A program made the position numbers and the translations under genes. Under the pieces are notes generated by a model. The model was not told the DNA's origin, did not search any database, and saw nothing but the letters and a program-made list of their open reading frames with translations. A stretch of DNA of 48,879 nucleotides from contig DYEX01000015.1 of NCBI GenBank assembly GCA_020725525.1, forward strand, positions 1 through 48,879, written 5' to 3'. Shown in pieces: positions 24,717 through 32,909 of the stretch. This DNA is from Desulfovirgula sp. (GTDB lineage: Bacteria > Bacillota > Desulfotomaculia > Desulfotomaculales > Desulfovirgulaceae). The stretch's first letter is position 1, and each line of letters begins with the position of its first letter.

Positions 24717-24738
24717 TAATATTGCCAGCAGGTAATGT

Positions 24739-24816
24739 CGGGGCGTAGCTCAGTTTGGCTAGAGCGCTACCTTGGGGTGGTAGAGGTCGCACGTTCGAGT
24801 CGTGTCGCTCCGACCA
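24739..24816 (+). tRNA. tRNA-Pro (anticodon GGG)
   Basis: A full cloverleaf can be drawn: acceptor CGGGGCG / CGCTCCG with one GU pair, D arm GCTC..GAGC, anticodon stem CTACC / GGTAG with loop TTGGGGT giving GGG, T arm with GTTCGAGT, and an encoded ACCA end. It stands alone with its own promoter and terminator. Confidence 0.95.
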
Positions 24817-24819
24817 GAG

Positions 24820-24868
24820 AAAAGCCCGTAAGGTCGCCTAAGCAAGGCTTTACGGGCTTTTAATTTTT
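24820..24868 (+). terminator. Terminator after tRNA-Pro
   Basis: A 12-bp stem AAAAGCCCGTAA / TTACGGGCTTTT with an 18-base loop, followed by AATTTTT. Confidence 0.85.
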
Positions 24869-24870
24869 AG

Positions 24871-25128
24871 TGTGACGCCGGGGGGGTCAATGTGGTGGCC
24901 GGCGAAATACGCAAGCTATCCCAGGATACCCAGCGTTCGGTTAAAGAAATCATGCAGACCCTACATGATGTACAGCAATCCATCATGGACTTAACTAACT
25001 CAATTAAGCAGGTGTCGGCGGCAGTCCAGCAGCAGGCTGCCTCGTCCCAGGAAATTAACGCCTCAATTAACGAACTGGGTGTCGTAGGCAGGCAATTGAA
25101 AAAATTGGCCGACGAAATGGTCGTTTAA
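24871..25128 (+). pseudogene. C-terminal remnant of a methyl-accepting chemotaxis protein
   Basis: About 80 residues match the end of the MCP signalling domain: VVAGEIRKLSQDTQRSVKEI, then a coiled coil with QQQAASSQEINASI typical of the second methylation helix. The frame is closed by a stop at 24868-24870, inside the tRNA terminator, and there is no proper ribosome site. The receptor's sensor, membrane part and hairpin tip are missing. Abutting the tRNA-Pro terminator, it looks like a deletion or integration scar. Confidence 0.75.
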
Positions 25129-25405
25129 GTATCTGGGAATTTGCCTAAAAAGATAAAAAATGCAACTTACTAAAGAAAAAGACGCTTTAGGCCGAGTATC
25201 AAGTGTGGCGAGCTGGGGTGTTTAAAACACCAAGAAACCTTGAACCCCGGATTATCCTTGACGCGTGCTAAATACACCAAAGATCTGTCCTCCCAGTTTA
25301 AAGTGTAACAGGCTGCCCTGGGGAACTGCCGGTCTTTGCCTGCGAGCTTGTAAATCGCCAGGCAGGATTTACTCAAAAAGTTAACCGGTTTATTGCATTA
25401 TCTTT
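25129..25405 (+). other. Gene-free stretch before the propeller/LysM gene
   Basis: I see no convincing gene. There are small hairpins, for example GGTGTTT / AAACACC near 25220, and a TGCCTG / CAGGCA pair near 25337-25366, but no known riboswitch fits. Confidence 0.4.
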
Positions 25406-25443
25406 AAAAGGCGAGTATTTCAATAGTGATGCTCGCCTTTTTT
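25406..25443 (+). terminator. Intrinsic terminator or attenuator ahead of the propeller/LysM gene
   Basis: Stem AAAAGGCGAG / CTCGCCTTTT with a 16-base loop and a T-run, 99 bases before the next start codon. With no intact gene before it, it either ends the receptor remnant transcript or attenuates the next gene. Confidence 0.75.
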
Positions 25444-25541
25444 ATGTCTTGAGTGTCACCACGTCCTTCAGTCAAAAACACCTGGTGGTCAACTGGCGCA
25501 TACTTTGTGGTTGAGGGATTTTACTGAGGGGGCTACGGACA

Positions 25542-26699
25542 ATGGTTAAAGGAAAGAATCTGCAGTGGGAAAGCCGGGTTAACCGGGGACCGGTGCTGGT
25601 GGGGAGCGGGAGAATCATCAGCGACCGGGGGGACGTGGTGGCGGCCACCGGGCGCCGTATAGCCGTTTTCGCACCAGAAAATAATATTTATCGCCTGCTG
25701 AGTACCATCGATGTACCGGTGGAAGTATTAAGCCTGGCAGTGGGAATGGGGAACTTCACGCCGGATCAGATTATTGCCGGCACCCTGGACCAGATCCTGA
25801 CCTGGGCGGTTCGCGGGGGGACCATTGTTCCTTTCTGGCGTACTCCGCCGGAACCTGAAGCCCGGTTCGTCAGTCTGGCCCTGGGAGACGTAAATGGGGA
25901 CGGGCGGTTGGAAATTGTAGCCGCCGCCGAGGGAGCAGGTGCTTTTTATGTTTATGAACAACCGGGAAGGCCGGAGGCGGAAATGAATCTCCAGTTGCTG
26001 TCCATCCGGTTGGTGCCCGGGGCACCGCAGAAAGTAACCGTAATTGAGCGGGCCGGGATGTTGCCCTTAATTGCAGTCGCTTTCCAGGAAGAAGGCAATT
26101 GGGGCATCGTTACTTTTTCCTACACGGAGAGGGGCTTTGTAAGCGGACCCTTGCTGGAACGACTGCCCGGCGGCTTGACGGCCATGGTATCCGGGAGATT
26201 AACAGGTGTCCCCGGGGAGGATCTGGCCTGGGGCGGCGATGATGGGCGGGTCCGGGTAGTAGCAGTAGGGGAAACCCTTTCTACCGTACTCACCACCGAT
26301 GACCTGGGAAGCGCCATATCAGCCCTGGCCGTGGGGAGGTTGGTCGACCGGGAGGTGCTGGTAGTGGGAACCCCCGAAGGGCATATCTTTATCTACCCCG
26401 TGCCAGTGGTCTCCCCGTCACCAGAGCGGGCTATAACGGTAGAAGTTCCGGTTAATGATCTGGCCTTAACCGCTAACGGTCGCCTGGTGGTAGGTAGCCG
26501 GGAGGGGCGGTTGCTGGTCATCTGGATGAGCGGCGGTTCTTCTTTTTTTCTTTACCGGGTACGCCCCGGGGACACTCTTTGGGAACTGGCCCGGCGGTAT
26601 GACACATCGCTAGAAGAAATCATCCGGATCAACGGGTTGACCAGCCCAGATCGGATATATCCAGGCGACATTTTGCAAATCCCCCTGCTGAAAACTTGA
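25542..26699 (+). CDS. Beta-propeller (FG-GAP/VCBS-like) protein with C-terminal LysM domain
   Basis: A 385-residue protein. Residues 10-330 form repeated beta blades, including the calcium-loop motif DVNGDGRLEI at about 116-125 and repeated GRL/GDD turns. Residues 338-381 are a clear LysM peptidoglycan-binding domain (YRVRPGDTLWELARRYDTS, then YPGDILQIP). There is no signal peptide and no membrane helix, so if it binds cell wall it would do so as a spore-coat or cortex protein made in the mother cell; that is inference. The ATG follows GAGGGGG. Neighbours give no further clue. Confidence 0.75.
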   Translation: MVKGKNLQWESRVNRGPVLVGSGRIISDRGDVVAATGRRIAVFAPENNIYRLLSTIDVPVEVLSLAVGMGNFTPDQIIAGTLDQILTWAVRGGTIVPFWRTPPEPEARFVSLALGDVNGDGRLEIVAAAEGAGAFYVYEQPGRPEAEMNLQLLSIRLVPGAPQKVTVIERAGMLPLIAVAFQEEGNWGIVTFSYTERGFVSGPLLERLPGGLTAMVSGRLTGVPGEDLAWGGDDGRVRVVAVGETLSTVLTTDDLGSAISALAVGRLVDREVLVVGTPEGHIFIYPVPVVSPSPERAITVEVPVNDLALTANGRLVVGSREGRLLVIWMSGGSSFFLYRVRPGDTLWELARRYDTSLEEIIRINGLTSPDRIYPGDILQIPLLKT

Positions 26700-26782
26700 G
26701 TCTTCAAAAAAAGCATAATTTTTCTATCCCCGGACAAAGAATAATATTGCTTCGGTAAAAACCAATAATGGAGGCGATGGTC

Positions 26783-26971
26783 ATGCGTGTTGAAGTGGAC
26801 CAGGATCTTTGTATCAGCTGTGGTGCCTGTGTGGATACCTGTCCCGAAGTATTTGACTGGAACGATGAAGATAAAGCCCACGCCATTGTGGACGAAGTCC
26901 CACCCGAACTGGAGGATCAGGCCCATGAGGCCGTGGAAAGCTGTCCCACAAACGCCATCTCAGAGCATTAA
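26783..26971 (+). CDS. Single-cluster [4Fe-4S] ferredoxin
   Basis: A 62-residue acidic ferredoxin, a small cytoplasmic electron carrier. The cluster cysteines are in CISCGACVDTCP and the distant CPTNAI near the C terminus, as in Thermotoga-type ferredoxins. The start is ATG 26783, with GGAGG eight bases before it; in-frame ATGs at 26768 and 26777 precede or crowd the ribosome site. It is followed by a terminator, so it is a single-gene unit. Confidence 0.92.
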   Translation: MRVEVDQDLCISCGACVDTCPEVFDWNDEDKAHAIVDEVPPELEDQAHEAVESCPTNAISEH

Positions 26972-27013
26972 TATTGTACCGACCGCGCATTTAAGAAAAT
27001 ATTTAGATCACTT

Positions 27014-27040
27014 AAGCACGGTTGAAAAGACCGTGCTTTA
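27014..27040 (+). terminator. Terminator after the ferredoxin
   Basis: Stem AAGCACGGT / ACCGTGCTT with a seven-base loop and a short T-rich tail. Confidence 0.7.
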
Positions 27041-27178
27041 TGATTCCTGGAAGGTAAACCCGTTTCAGTAGCGAATAAATAAAGAATGAGAATGATACTG
27101 GTTGAAGCTGGTAATATAACATTATAAAAATTATAAACGCATGGTTGTATATAAAACTTATCTAGGGGAGTAGAAGGA

Positions 27179-28381
27179 GTGCCCAAATTTAAGATTTTAC
27201 ATGTTATTCGTCCGGCCAGGGGCGGCATGAAAAACCACCTGCTCTCCCTTTTAAAATTGGGAGACAAAAATATTTTTGAACCCTCGGTAGCCTGTCCACC
27301 GGGTGACATGGCTCGGGAAATAGCAGATCTGGGAGTAAGGGTAGTGCCCATACCCCTGGTGGGTGAACTTTCCCCCCGTTCCGACTGGCAATCTTTACGT
27401 ATTCTGGTGGATACCCTGCTCGCTGAGAACATCACCATTATGCATGCCCATAGCTCCAAGGCGGGGCTGGTGGCACGGTTGGCCGCCCGTATGGCCCGTA
27501 CGCCGGTGGTATTTATGACTGCTCACAACTCTATTTTTTATGAGTTCTGGCCTTCCTGGAAAAAAAACATTTTTGCCTATTGCGAGCGACTGTTGGCCCG
27601 CTACACCCACCGCATTTTAACTGTGTCGGAAACCCTGAGACAAGAATTGTTAATAAAGGAAAGACTGCATCCAGACCGGGTAGTAACCATACCCAACGGC
27701 ATAGACCCGACCCCCTTCTGCCGGGAAGTGGATCGTCGGGCCGTATTGCGCTTGCTGGGGTTGCCTCCTCTCGGGCAGCTGGTGGGGACCATTGCCCGCC
27801 TGGCGCCCCAGAAAGGGGTGTCTTATTTCCTTCAGGCTGCGGCCGTTCTGTGCCGGGATTGCCAGGTTAATTTCGTTGTCGTTGGGGATGGCCCTTTACG
27901 GCAGGCCCTGGAGGAGGAAAGCAGGACCTTAGGGCTTGACGGACGGCTGTTTTTCGTGGGAGAACGGGCGGACATTCCTCAAATTTTAGCTGCCATGGAT
28001 ATTTTTGTCCTGCCTTCCATTACTGAAGGTTTACCTCTGACCATCCTCGAGGCTATGGCCGCAGGAAAACCTGTGGTGGCTACAAGGGTGGGCGGGCTGC
28101 CGGAAGTGATATTAGACGGAGAAACCGGTCTGTTAGTACCCCCCCGGGATCCCCATGCCCTTGCCCAAGCTTTAGCCCGGTTGCTATCAGATCGCCGGCA
28201 GGCGGTAGAAATGGGCCAGAAGGGAAGGCAACGGGTGATGGAGCACTTTACCGTTACCGTCATGGTACGTCAAATTGAGGAGCAGTATAAAAGTGTGCTG
28301 TCCAGCCAGGGGCTTTTACCTTCGCGATCAGCAACGCCAATGGAAGAAATGAGCTCTTCAGAAATTAATCACGGCAAATGA
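27179..28381 (+). CDS. Glycosyltransferase family 4 protein
   Basis: A 400-residue GT-B glycosyltransferase. The N-terminal acceptor domain carries the glycine loop HVIRPARGGMKNHL. The C-terminal donor domain has VGDGPLR, and the EX7E region is SITEGLPLTILEAMAAGKPVV, followed by GGLPEVILDGETGLLVPP. It would add a sugar from a nucleotide-sugar to a lipid-linked or surface polymer at the membrane face. The start is GTG 27179 with GGGGAG eight bases before. The next gene, an alkaline-phosphatase-superfamily membrane protein, starts 36 bases later, so an envelope role for the pair is likely. Confidence 0.9.
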   Translation: MPKFKILHVIRPARGGMKNHLLSLLKLGDKNIFEPSVACPPGDMAREIADLGVRVVPIPLVGELSPRSDWQSLRILVDTLLAENITIMHAHSSKAGLVARLAARMARTPVVFMTAHNSIFYEFWPSWKKNIFAYCERLLARYTHRILTVSETLRQELLIKERLHPDRVVTIPNGIDPTPFCREVDRRAVLRLLGLPPLGQLVGTIARLAPQKGVSYFLQAAAVLCRDCQVNFVVVGDGPLRQALEEESRTLGLDGRLFFVGERADIPQILAAMDIFVLPSITEGLPLTILEAMAAGKPVVATRVGGLPEVILDGETGLLVPPRDPHALAQALARLLSDRRQAVEMGQKGRQRVMEHFTVTVMVRQIEEQYKSVLSSQGLLPSRSATPMEEMSSSEINHGK

Positions 28382-28416
28382 AAAGAAACCAGACTATAGA
28401 ACAAAGGTGATCCATT

Positions 28417-30684
28417 ATGAAAACCAGGCGGTCAATGCTCATCACCGCCCTCATCTTTTTCGTGGCCCTCCTTTTCCCGGTCCCCCTCCAGGCTGACTCC
28501 GCACCCGCACTACAAGCCGCCCTGCCTGCTGAAGGTAAACAGGGCAAAGCCATTAGCCCGGCATCCAGGGGAGGCAGGGTAATCATGGTTGTGGTCGACC
28601 GGCTGAGCCTTTCCGATTTAAAGCAAATGCCTCACCTGCAACAGTTGCTGCAGCAGGGTGCATTGGGCTTGATGAATGGCAATAATGCGGGGGCACTAAC
28701 TCCGGAAAATACCTATGCCACCATTGGGGCCGGTGTACATATTACTGCCACCGGTACCGCAGCCCTCGGTTTTAACGCCCGGGAGAGGTTGGAAAGGGGT
28801 ACCGCTGGCGAGGAGTTCCACCGGCGCACGGGCATGGATGTTAATCCCGATGCCTTGGTCCAACTGGGTATTGTCCGCATCCATAAACAAAACCAGCAAT
28901 TGCCCTACCCGGCCAGGCCGGGAGCTTTGGGCTCTGCCCTGCATAAAGCGGGCTTGAAAACCGCCGTCCTGGGCAATGCCGACGTTCCGCAGGGTTTGCG
29001 GCGGCAGGCGATAAGCATAGCCATGGATGAAGGTGGTGTGGTTGATTACGGCCATGTGGGTACGGCCATGCTGACCGATGATCCGTTTTTCCCGGGAGGT
29101 ATGCGTACCGACTACGAAAAGTTACTGCATGCTTTTGACCGGCTTCCACCAGGAGTATCCCTGGCAGTTGTTGAATTGGGAGATCTTTCGCGGCTGAACG
29201 AATTGCGCGGGGATGTTCTGGATAAAGTTGTGCACAATCAGCGCCGGCTAACTCTAAAAAGGGTGGATAATTTTATTGGGACAATCACTTCCCGGCTCGA
29301 TCCGCACCGGGATCTGTTGCTCATCGTTTCCCCTACACCCGGGAAAGGGGTTTCTAACGGCGATAATTACCTCACACCAATCATGGCGGTAGGTGCGGGG
29401 GTAACTCCTGGTTTGTTATCTTCTCCCACCACCAAGAGGGCCGGCGTGGTGATGAATACTGATATTGCTCCCACAATTCTGCACTATCTGGGGATAGGGA
29501 CACCCGGGGAAGTAACGGGCCAACCCATGCGGGTAACTGCTCCCCAAAAGGGTCAAATCGAGACTCTGGAACGTATGCTAAACCAGCTCAGTCTTACCTA
29601 TAACATCCGGCCAACCATACAAAAAGGGTACATCTTTTACCAGCTTGTTCTCCTGTTGGTATCCCTTTACTGCATTTTCTGGCGGCGCACCCGGTTGGGC
29701 CGGGTGCTGGAACCATTTTTGCTTTCGGTTATGGTGGTACCCCTGGTCTATTTGTTGCTTCCTTTACTACCCCAGCCGACACCCTGGGTGGTTCTTCTAG
29801 AAATGTTAATCATGGCTGTTCTCCTTACCCTGCTGACGGTTTTTATGCACCGCAGGTGGCACCTGGACCCCTTTATTTTTCTTTGCTTTGCCAATGGGGG
29901 GCTGATTTTGCTGGATGCCGTGCTGGGATGCCCTCTGCAAAAAACAGCTATCATGGGATACGACCCCATTGTTGGCGCACGGTTTTACGGCATTGGCAAT
30001 GAATATATGGGCATTCTCATCGGCTCGACGATCATCGGCTCCACAACCCTGCTCACCCGGCTATCCCAGTGGCGGAGACCCCTTTTATTTTTGACAGGGG
30101 TTATTTATCTGGTAACCATTTATATCCTGGCCGCCCCCCAACTGGGTACCAACGTCGGAGGTACCATTGCCGCGACAGGAGCCTTCTTTACCACCTTTTT
30201 ATTGCTCACGGACAGGCCCCTGAACCTGCGGAACATTTTGTGCATTGGCCTGGGGCTGGTGGCCGTGTTGCTGGCCTTTATGATTTACGATCTGCACCGC
30301 CCGCCCTGGTTGCAGTCCCACATTGGACGTAATACTGCCCTGGTATTGCAGGGCGGATGGCCGGTAGTGCTGGATATTATCCAGCGCAAGTCGGAGTTGA
30401 ACATCAAGCTGGTACGTTACACTATCTGGAGCCGGATTTTCCTGGCTAGCCTGGGTAGTCTGGTACTTTTGTTTCACCGCCCGATAGGGGTGATGGCGTC
30501 CATCCGGAACAAATATCCCGATCTGTTTCGCGGCTTTATTGGCGTTACTATGGGAAGCATCCTGGCTCTGATCTTCAACGATTCAGGAATCGTGGCTGCC
30601 GCCACCACCATGGTTTTTGGCGCGCCGCCCATGGTTTATCTGGTACTTAAAGAAATTGACGAAAACCCCCATAACTGTAAATAA
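28417..30684 (+). CDS. Alkaline-phosphatase-superfamily domain fused to a polytopic membrane domain
   Basis: A 755-residue protein. Residues 1-27 are a signal peptide (MKTRRS, hydrophobic core, PLQADS). Residues about 53-390 resemble the AlkP/phosphopentomutase superfamily, with a metal-site-like Asp in [11 protein letters not shown], the probable nucleophile region [12 protein letters not shown], and [14 protein letters not shown] near its end. From about residue 405 there are some ten membrane helices, with the striking loop [13 protein letters not shown] near residue 523. It probably modifies an envelope polymer or lipid carrier outside the membrane. I do not recognise a characterised member. 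It follows the glycosyltransferase closely. Confidence 0.75.
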   Translation: MKTRRSMLITALIFFVALLFPVPLQADSAPALQAALPAEGKQGKAISPASRGGRVIMVVVDRLSLSDLKQMPHLQQLLQQGALGLMNGNNAGALTPENTYATIGAGVHITATGTAALGFNARERLERGTAGEEFHRRTGMDVNPDALVQLGIVRIHKQNQQLPYPARPGALGSALHKAGLKTAVLGNADVPQGLRRQAISIAMDEGGVVDYGHVGTAMLTDDPFFPGGMRTDYEKLLHAFDRLPPGVSLAVVELGDLSRLNELRGDVLDKVVHNQRRLTLKRVDNFIGTITSRLDPHRDLLLIVSPTPGKGVSNGDNYLTPIMAVGAGVTPGLLSSPTTKRAGVVMNTDIAPTILHYLGIGTPGEVTGQPMRVTAPQKGQIETLERMLNQLSLTYNIRPTIQKGYIFYQLVLLLVSLYCIFWRRTRLGRVLEPFLLSVMVVPLVYLLLPLLPQPTPWVVLLEMLIMAVLLTLLTVFMHRRWHLDPFIFLCFANGGLILLDAVLGCPLQKTAIMGYDPIVGARFYGIGNEYMGILIGSTIIGSTTLLTRLSQWRRPLLFLTGVIYLVTIYILAAPQLGTNVGGTIAATGAFFTTFLLLTDRPLNLRNILCIGLGLVAVLLAFMIYDLHRPPWLQSHIGRNTALVLQGGWPVVLDIIQRKSELNIKLVRYTIWSRIFLASLGSLVLLFHRPIGVMASIRNKYPDLFRGFIGVTMGSILALIFNDSGIVAAATTMVFGAPPMVYLVLKEIDENPHNCK

Positions 30685-30713
30685 AATGTCTGGTTGGGCG
30701 TTTAAAATTATAT

Positions 30714-30741
30714 TTGACAACCACAAATCTTATGCTACAAT
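30714..30741 (+). promoter_or_regulatory. Promoter of speD
   Basis: TTGACA (30714-30719), 16-base spacer ending in TGC, TACAAT (30736-30741). The TGC just before the -10 gives an extended -10. Confidence 0.8.
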
Positions 30742-30749
30742 TGAACTTG

Positions 30750-30805
30750 ATTGGAATTGGCCAATCCTGACAAATGTCGCGTTTGTCAGGCGGCTTGATT
30801 CCAAT
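30750..30805 (+). other. Structured leader of speD
   Basis: In the predicted 5' leader ATTGGAAT (30750-30757) pairs with ATTCCAAT (30798-30805), enclosing CCTGACAAA (30766-30774) paired with TTTGTCAGG (30782-30790). The start codon is 34 bases further on. It could be a regulatory RNA; it matches no riboswitch class I can recognise. Confidence 0.5.
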
Positions 30806-30838
30806 AATATTTTGATCAAAAGGGGGAAGATAACAAAG

Positions 30839-31231
30839 ATGAAACACTTGGGCCGCCATGTCTTGGCTGAAATTTATGGCTGCGAATTCGACATCCTCAA
30901 CGATATTGAAAAAGTCGAAGAAATCATGGTTAATGCAGCCCTCGAAGCAGGAGCAGAAGTACGGGAATGCGTGTTCCATAAGTTCAGCCCGCAGGGAGTC
31001 AGCGGCGTGGTGGTTATCTCCGAGTCCCATCTGGCTATCCATACCTGGCCGGAACTGGGTTATGCAGCGGTGGATGTTTTCACATGTGGTGAGAAGGTTG
31101 ATCCCTGGGATGCTTGCAACTACCTGACCAGCCAATTTCGTGCCAAGCACATGTCGGCCAGAGAAACCAAACGTGGTATCTTTCCCGTCGCTGAACAACT
31201 GGCTGATCATCAGGTAGCTGTCAATCTTTAG
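30839..31231 (+). CDS. speD: S-adenosylmethionine decarboxylase proenzyme
   Basis: A 130-residue prokaryotic SpeD that decarboxylates AdoMet for spermidine synthesis. The self-cleavage site lies in [14 protein letters not shown], where the Ser after Glu becomes the pyruvoyl group. The catalytic [11 protein letters not shown] segment and the C-terminal TKRGIFP are present. Length is normal for the Thermotoga/Bacillus class. The start is ATG 30839 after AGGGGGAAG; the frame is open upstream but would cross the promoter. speE is not in the window. A terminator follows. Confidence 0.95.
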   Translation: MKHLGRHVLAEIYGCEFDILNDIEKVEEIMVNAALEAGAEVRECVFHKFSPQGVSGVVVISESHLAIHTWPELGYAAVDVFTCGEKVDPWDACNYLTSQFRAKHMSARETKRGIFPVAEQLADHQVAVNL

Positions 31232-31270
31232 GAGGGGGATTTTTATTAGTACCCGGTTAAGTAAGGGCTA

Positions 31271-31316
31271 GTGAGCCTTGCGATCTGAAAAAGATTGCAG
31301 GGCTTACTGCATTTTT
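31271..31316 (+). terminator. Terminator after speD
   Basis: A 16-bp stem with wobble pairs (GTGAGCCTTGCGATCT / AGATTGCAGGGCTTAC), then a T5 run at 31312-31316. Confidence 0.8.
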
Positions 31317-31395
31317 CGGGCATTTTTCACACCGGGAAGGAAATTTTTTAGCTGTAACGAATCAATACTAAGTTAGGGTAAGAAGGAGGTCTAAT

Positions 31396-32148
31396 ATGTT
31401 CGACCGGGTACTCGCCCCCATTCAAGCCGAATTACAGGAAACCAAAAACATACTGGCCAAATCGTTTCAAATCCGGGCAGGGCACCTGGCCAGCTTTGCC
31501 CGTCTGGTACCCGGCTGTTTGCACGACGTGATTCGCCCCGCCCTGGTACTTTTATCAGCCCGGATTTTTGCGCCCCTAAATACACAGGCTGTTGCCCTGG
31601 CAGCCGTGGTGCAGTTTATATACCTGGCTGCCCAACTACACAGGAGTGTCAGGGAGTGGCCCGGACCGGGGGACCCGAAAGACGGCTATCAGTTTCCCAT
31701 ACTGGTGGGGGACTATTTTTACAGCCGCTTTTTTACCTGCTTGTGTGATCACGGTGTGGTAAAATACTTGAAACCTCTCTCGAAAATAATCTGTAAAATG
31801 AGTGAGGGTGGCATCCTGCGTGTCCAAAGTGGAGATGAGCCGAAAAATCCCGACCTGCTCAAACAAATTGTTTATAAGGAAACGGCGGTCCTTTTTGGCG
31901 GGGGCTGCAGGCTTGCCGGACACCTGGCCGGTGCCCCGGAACGGGAACAGGAAATTCTGGAGCGGTTTGGCATAAACTTTGGTATGGCCGTGGGGCTGAA
32001 CGACTATGCCCAGGAAAATAACAGCTACCTTGAGGAAGCCTTCCGGGAATTAACTTATCTCCCCCCCGGGGAAAGCCGGGATACCTTAGAACAACTAATC
32101 CGGCTTTTACAGCAGGATAACGCGGGACTGGCCGCCCAGGTAGGTTGA
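31396..32148 (+). CDS. Polyprenyl synthetase-like protein lacking both Asp-rich motifs
   Basis: A 250-residue protein recognisable as the all-helical prenyl diphosphate synthase fold (HDVIRPALVLLSARIF; FIYLAAQLH; ILVGDYFYSRFF). The first Asp motif, normally HDDVID, reads HRSVRE. The second, normally QIVDDILD, reads GLNDYAQEN. Both magnesium-binding sites are therefore lost. It stands first in the menaquinone operon, where an active heptaprenyl diphosphate synthase (HepT) would normally be. It is also shorter than the usual 320 residues. It may be a non-catalytic partner subunit, as in heterodimeric prenyl synthases, or a decaying gene; the intact frame and AGGAGG site favour the former. Confidence 0.75.
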   Translation: MFDRVLAPIQAELQETKNILAKSFQIRAGHLASFARLVPGCLHDVIRPALVLLSARIFAPLNTQAVALAAVVQFIYLAAQLHRSVREWPGPGDPKDGYQFPILVGDYFYSRFFTCLCDHGVVKYLKPLSKIICKMSEGGILRVQSGDEPKNPDLLKQIVYKETAVLFGGGCRLAGHLAGAPEREQEILERFGINFGMAVGLNDYAQENNSYLEEAFRELTYLPPGESRDTLEQLIRLLQQDNAGLAAQVG

Positions 32149-32168
32149 ACGAAAAGGAGCAAAGGTTT

Positions 32169-32894
32169 ATGGTCTTCATTCCACCACCCTATCGCAGCAA
32201 AGAAGAATATGTTCATGCTATTTTTTCTTCCATTGCCCACCGCTATGATCTGCTGAACACAGCCCTTAGCTTTAACCGTGACAAATACTGGCGCCGTTTT
32301 GCCGCTGCCCAGACCGGTTTGCAACCGGGCGGTTATGGTTTGGATGTCTGTTGCGGTACGGGTATGCTGACCATTGAGCAGGCGCGTCTGGTTGGTGTCC
32401 GGGGCCGGGTGGTGGGGTTGGACTTTTGTGAAAACATGCTGGCCAAAGCCAGGGAAAACATCAAAAAAACTCCCTTTGCTGAACAAATTCAGTTTGTTCA
32501 AGGAAATGCCGTGAATTTACCTTTCCCGGATAACACTTTTGACTGTGCTACCATTGGTTTTGCCCTGCGCAATGTACCGGACATCCGCAAAACGATCAGT
32601 GAAATGGCCCGGGTGGTCCGACCGGGAGGCAAAGTGGTTTCCCTGGAATTGTCCAAGCCCAGCGCCCCTTTTTTTAAGCAGCTCTATTACCTTTACTTCA
32701 ACCATGTGGTACCCCTTTTAGGGCGGCTGGGTATCGGTTTCGACGGCCCGTACAGTTACCTGCCCAATTCGTTAAAGGACTTTCCCCATCAAAGGGAAAT
32801 AAAAGAGCTTTTTTGCGATGTGGGCCTTGCGGATGCCCGCTACTACGAACTAACCGGGGGCATTGTGACCGTACACGTGGGTACCGTGGTTTAA
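32169..32894 (+). CDS. ubiE: Demethylmenaquinone methyltransferase-like protein (UbiE/MenG)
   Basis: A 241-residue class I SAM methyltransferase for the last ring methylation of menaquinone. YDLLNTALSFNRDKYWRR and LDVCCGTGMLT (SAM motif I) are UbiE hallmarks, with DNTFDCATIGFALRNVPD and LELSKPSAPFFK downstream. The start is ATG 32169 with AAGGAG nine bases before; TTG 32145, overlapping the previous stop, is possible. It is adjacent to UbiD and UbiA in the same operon. Confidence 0.92.
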   Translation: MVFIPPPYRSKEEYVHAIFSSIAHRYDLLNTALSFNRDKYWRRFAAAQTGLQPGGYGLDVCCGTGMLTIEQARLVGVRGRVVGLDFCENMLAKARENIKKTPFAEQIQFVQGNAVNLPFPDNTFDCATIGFALRNVPDIRKTISEMARVVRPGGKVVSLELSKPSAPFFKQLYYLYFNHVVPLLGRLGIGFDGPYSYLPNSLKDFPHQREIKELFCDVGLADARYYELTGGIVTVHVGTVV

Positions 32895-32909
32895 AGCGGA
32901 GGTAGTGCT

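Noticed and set aside
25129-25541. Possible c-di-GMP or other riboswitch ahead of the propeller/LysM gene
   Set aside because: A terminator hairpin is present but no conserved riboswitch core could be matched.
27084-27097. Fur-like GAATGAGAATGATA upstream of the glycosyltransferase
   Set aside because: Only direct hexamer similarity; it lacks the inverted symmetry seen in the feo boxes.
30647-31210. 187-codon antisense frame over speD
   Set aside because: Overlaps the speD promoter, leader and coding region on the opposite strand and shows no domain; shadow.
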